A stretch of DNA of 6,574 nt from DASTHV01 sp035718045 (GTDB taxonomy: Bacteria; Patescibacteriota; Saccharimonadia; Saccharimonadales; UBA10212), in assembly GCA_035718045.1 (NCBI GenBank), contig DASTHV010000068.1, forward strand, positions 1 to 6,574. The letters are read 5' to 3'. The notes beneath the pieces were generated by a model. It was not told the DNA's origin. It saw only the letters and a program-made list of their open reading frames with translations, and did not search any database. Positions 4,822-6,574 of the stretch are shown here, piece by piece. The position numbers and the translations under genes were made by a program. Each line of letters begins with the position of its first letter. The first letter of the stretch is position 1.

Positions 4822-5475
4822 ATGTACGCCATAGTATTGCTTTTGGTGTTCGCCTACATTGTGTTCAGACATGCCCGGGCTCAAGAATTGGAAATGGTGG
4901 TGATTCCCAAAAGAATCGGCGACCGTCTAACTAAATTATGGGAAATTGCTCACTATGGGATGCGTGAGAACCGGTTTTTGCGCGCTGAAAAAGCCTTGCT
5001 TACTATCCTTAAAATCGATGAAAAGAATGCCGCCGCCTATAACCGGCTGGGCATCTTGTATGCCAAGCAACGCGAATATAAAGACGCCATAGATTGCTTC
5101 GAAATAGCCAGCAGTATCGAACCTAGTGCGTCCAGCTTACACAATCTTGGACTGATTTATTATGAGACCGAAAACTATGAAAAGGCAGCCATGGCGTTCG
5201 AGCAGGCGCTCAGGCTGGAAGATGACTTAGCGGCCCGTCATATCGCCTACGCCAAAGTCCAAGAGAAGCTGGGCAACGACAAACTGATGTTGCAGGAATT
5301 AGAGAAAGCCGCTGAACTAGAGCCAACAAAAGAAAGCTTTGGTCTGCTGGCCAAGGCTTACGAAGCCCAGGGGATGACCGAAGAACTAAAAGCAGTAGAA
5401 AAAAAACTGGCCAAAGTTTCATTGCCGGCAGCCCATCCGAAGCGCATTTTGCGCCCCAAGCGGGTTGTAATCTGA
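4822..5475 (+). CDS. Membrane-anchored tetratricopeptide repeat (TPR) protein
   Basis: The 217-residue protein begins with a short hydrophobic segment (residues 2-15, YAIVLLLVFAYIVF) followed by Arg/His, which looks like an N-terminal anchor with the bulk of the protein in the cytoplasm. TPR-like helical pairs follow at about 39-68, 70-101 (NAAAYNRLGILYAKQREYKD, ending in EP), 104-135 (LHNLGLIYYETENYEKAAMA) and 138-168, with a degenerate fifth to about 195. The tail is basic (PKRILRPKR). TPRs scaffold protein-protein contacts, and the partner is unknown. The frame upstream of ATG 4822 runs to the holB stop with no other start codon, so the start is firm. There is no Shine-Dalgarno, and a consensus extended -10 lies 9 nt before the ATG. 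I do not recognise a named family, and nothing suggests an enzymatic activity. Confidence 0.88.
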   Translation: MYAIVLLLVFAYIVFRHARAQELEMVVIPKRIGDRLTKLWEIAHYGMRENRFLRAEKALLTILKIDEKNAAAYNRLGILYAKQREYKDAIDCFEIASSIEPSASSLHNLGLIYYETENYEKAAMAFEQALRLEDDLAARHIAYAKVQEKLGNDKLMLQELEKAAELEPTKESFGLLAKAYEAQGMTEELKAVEKKLAKVSLPAAHPKRILRPKRVVI

Positions 5476-5493
5476 CCCCTGTTCTGATAGACT
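5465..5493 (+). promoter_or_regulatory. Candidate promoter of the tRNA-Thr/tRNA-Tyr/DHH unit
   Basis: TTGTAA (5465-5470, 4/6) and an extended -10, TG-A-TAGACT (hexamer 5488-5493, 4/6), are separated by 17 bp. Transcription would start near base 5500, ten bases before the mature tRNA-Thr 5' end. The -35 overlaps the end of the TPR gene. The hexamers are imperfect, so this is tentative. Confidence 0.35.
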
Positions 5494-5509
5494 GCAGAAG
5501 TTCCGACGC

Positions 5510-5586
5510 GCCGACGTAGCTCAGTTGGTCAGAGCGGCTGTTTTGTAAACAGCGGGTCAGCGGTTCGAATCCGCTCGTCGGCTCCA
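5510..5586 (+). tRNA. tRNA-Thr(TGT)
   Basis: This is a complete 77-nt cloverleaf. The acceptor GCCGACG (5510-5516) pairs with CGTCGGC (5576-5582), discriminator T5583 follows and CCA is encoded at 5584-5586. The D stem is GCTC/GAGC. The anticodon stem GCTGT/ACAGC carries the loop TTTGTAA, giving anticodon TGT, which reads ACA (and other ACN codons, depending on wobble modification). The variable loop is GGGTC, and the T arm is AGCGG-TTCGAAT-CCGCT. All stems are fully paired. It lies 9 nt upstream of tRNA-Tyr and is probably on the same transcript. Confidence 0.97.
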
Positions 5587-5595
5587 ATAAACTAA

Positions 5596-5682
5596 GCAGG
5601 GATGACGGAGCGGTCAATCGTACCTGACTGTAAATCAGGCGGCCTACGGCCTACGGGGGTTCAAATCCCTCTCCCTGCACCA
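5596..5682 (+). tRNA. tRNA-Tyr(GTA)
   Basis: This is an 87-nt class II tRNA. The acceptor GCAGGGA (5596-5602) pairs with TCCCTGC (5672-5678), discriminator A5679 follows and CCA is encoded at 5680-5682. The anticodon stem CCTGA/TCAGG holds the loop CTGTAAA, giving anticodon GTA for tyrosine codons. The long variable arm (5640-5654) forms a GGCC/GGCC stem with a TAC loop, as expected for bacterial tRNA-Tyr. The T arm is GGGGG-TTCAAAT-CCCTC with one G-T pair. The variable arm is also a tandem repeat of CGGCCTA. The next gene starts 5 nt after the CCA. Confidence 0.97.
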
Positions 5683-5687
5683 AATTC

Positions 5688-6574
5688 ATGGACCAAGCTA
5701 AAAAACTTTTATCGCTTATAGAGTCTTCTCGAAAGATTCTGATTACGGCGCATATCTCGCCGGATCCGGACGCCATTGCCTCGGTATCACTACTGAGTGA
5801 GATTTTAAAACTTAACTATCCGGCTAAAGTCGTCAAGGCTGTCATGGAAGAAAAGCCGGACGGACTGGAATTTATTCAAGGATATGATAATTTAGCTTTC
5901 GGTTCGATAGCCAGCTCGCTAAAAGACTTCACGCCGGATCTTTTTATTCTCTTAGATGGCAACAATTACGAGCGTTGTAGCCGCCATGATGGCCAGCGGG
6001 TAAGAGATTGTATTCGGGAGAAATCAGTTAAGACTATCGTAATCGATCACCACGAACCGGCCGGTAAAGACAACGTTGACCTTTATATTAACAGAGACAG
6101 CCCAGCTACCGCCCAAGACATCTACGAAATATTTATCGACGAGCTGAAGTTACAGTCTCCCACCTTAGCGGCACAGACCGCTATGGTTGGTTTTTATGCC
6201 GATACCGGTGGATTCGTATACGTTAAAGCCGGCAAACAGGATAAATTGTTCGGTTTCGCCAAGCGGCTGGTTGACGGCGGTGCAGATATCGAATTGGTTA
6301 AATATAGCCTTGAGAACTATAGTCAGGAGGATCTTAAAGTAATCGGACAGCTCTGTGCTAATTTATCTCATGAAAATAATTATAACTTCAGCTACCTTAG
6401 CGACGAATATATAAATGACTGGATAGGTTCAGGGCGTAGTCAGTCACAGCTTCAGCGGCCCACCAATACCTTTCTAAATAATTATATTCGTAACATTAAT
6501 GGTCGCCATTGGGGTTTTATCGTCTATAAGAATACTTTGCAGGGCGAAGGCTTTTATTCGGCCTCTTTCAGGTC
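5688..6574 (+). CDS. DHH-family phosphoesterase, NrnA-like (3' end outside window)
   Basis: This is an open frame of 295 codons from ATG 5688 to the window edge with no stop. DHH/DHHA1 proteins of this kind are Mn-dependent phosphodiesterases that degrade nanoRNA, pAp or cyclic dinucleotides. Motifs seen: motif I AHISPDPDAIAS with H22, D26 and D28; motif II LLDGNNYER with D90; motif III VIDHHEP with D120, H121 and H122; motif IV YADTGGF with D172. All expected metal ligands are present. The DHHA1 domain begins at about residue 215, and its GGGH-type substrate motif would lie beyond the window. The frame upstream of 5688 stays open to a TAA within tRNA-Tyr with no start codon, and the next Met would remove motif I, so the start is firm. 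No Shine-Dalgarno is possible in the 5 nt after the tRNA CCA. Its substrate cannot be assigned here. Confidence 0.93.
   Translation, partial: MDQAKKLLSLIESSRKILITAHISPDPDAIASVSLLSEILKLNYPAKVVKAVMEEKPDGLEFIQGYDNLAFGSIASSLKDFTPDLFILLDGNNYERCSRHDGQRVRDCIREKSVKTIVIDHHEPAGKDNVDLYINRDSPATAQDIYEIFIDELKLQSPTLAAQTAMVGFYADTGGFVYVKAGKQDKLFGFAKRLVDGGADIELVKYSLENYSQEDLKVIGQLCANLSHENNYNFSYLSDEYINDWIGSGRSQSQLQRPTNTFLNNYIRNINGRHWGFIVYKNTLQGEGFYSASFR

Noticed and set aside
2011..5475. Alternative genetic code with TGA as Gly (SR1/Gracilibacteria)
   Set aside because: No in-frame TGA occurs within the conserved genes, and TGA acts as the stop of two of them.
5210..5617. Minus-strand open frame of 135 codons across the tRNA-Thr gene, containing SGFEPLTRC-like sequence
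   Set aside because: That peptide is the well-known spurious translation of the reverse strand of a tRNA gene. The tRNA and the TPR gene on the + strand fully explain the region.

Overview
This 6.6 kb window is compact bacterial housekeeping DNA with every gene on the + strand. It reads as a chromosomal segment of a small-genome bacterium, most likely a Candidate Phyla Radiation (Patescibacteria) member, possibly Saccharibacteria. That placement is inference. It rests on the minimal gene spacing, a TrpS signature variant (RANNDLHIGN), a cysteine-free HolB, AT-rich intergenic heptamer repeats and mixed Shine-Dalgarno/leaderless-looking starts. TGA is used as a stop (pseudouridine synthase and TPR genes) and Trp is TGG, so the code is standard bacterial code 11, not the Gracilibacteria/SR1 code.

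Layout. (1) 1-417: 3' part of rpoA, covering the end of the alpha N-terminal domain, an acidic linker and the whole C-terminal domain. (2) 418-564: AT-rich spacer with heptamer repeats, an imperfect inverted repeat and a good sigma70-type promoter. (3) 565-1870: rplQ-rplM-rpsI (L17-L13-S9), a tight operon whose junctions overlap by 1 nt and whose three starts each have a Shine-Dalgarno sequence. (4) 1871-2010: spacer with the same heptamer family in the opposite orientation and a -10-like element just before the GTG start of trpS. (5) 2011-4797: trpS, an RluA/RluD-family pseudouridine synthase and holB, separated by 1 nt and then overlapping by 4 nt, probably one transcription unit for translation, RNA modification and replication. 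(6) 4822-5475: a membrane-anchored TPR protein with an extended -10 promoter right up against its ATG. (7) 5510-5682: tRNA-Thr(TGT) and tRNA-Tyr(GTA), both with encoded CCA. (8) 5688 to the window end: a DHH-family phosphoesterase (NrnA-like), 3'-truncated by the window and starting 5 nt after the tRNA-Tyr CCA.

The genes form an information-processing neighbourhood: RNA polymerase, ribosome, aminoacylation, rRNA/tRNA modification, clamp loading, tRNAs and probably oligonucleotide turnover. I found no defence system, mobile element, CRISPR array or clearly novel multi-gene system. The signals most worth following are at small scale: three genes whose start codons sit immediately after a promoter or a tRNA end with no Shine-Dalgarno, and the oppositely oriented heptamer repeats bracketing the ribosomal protein operon. 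No stretch of more than 300 bases lacks a gene.
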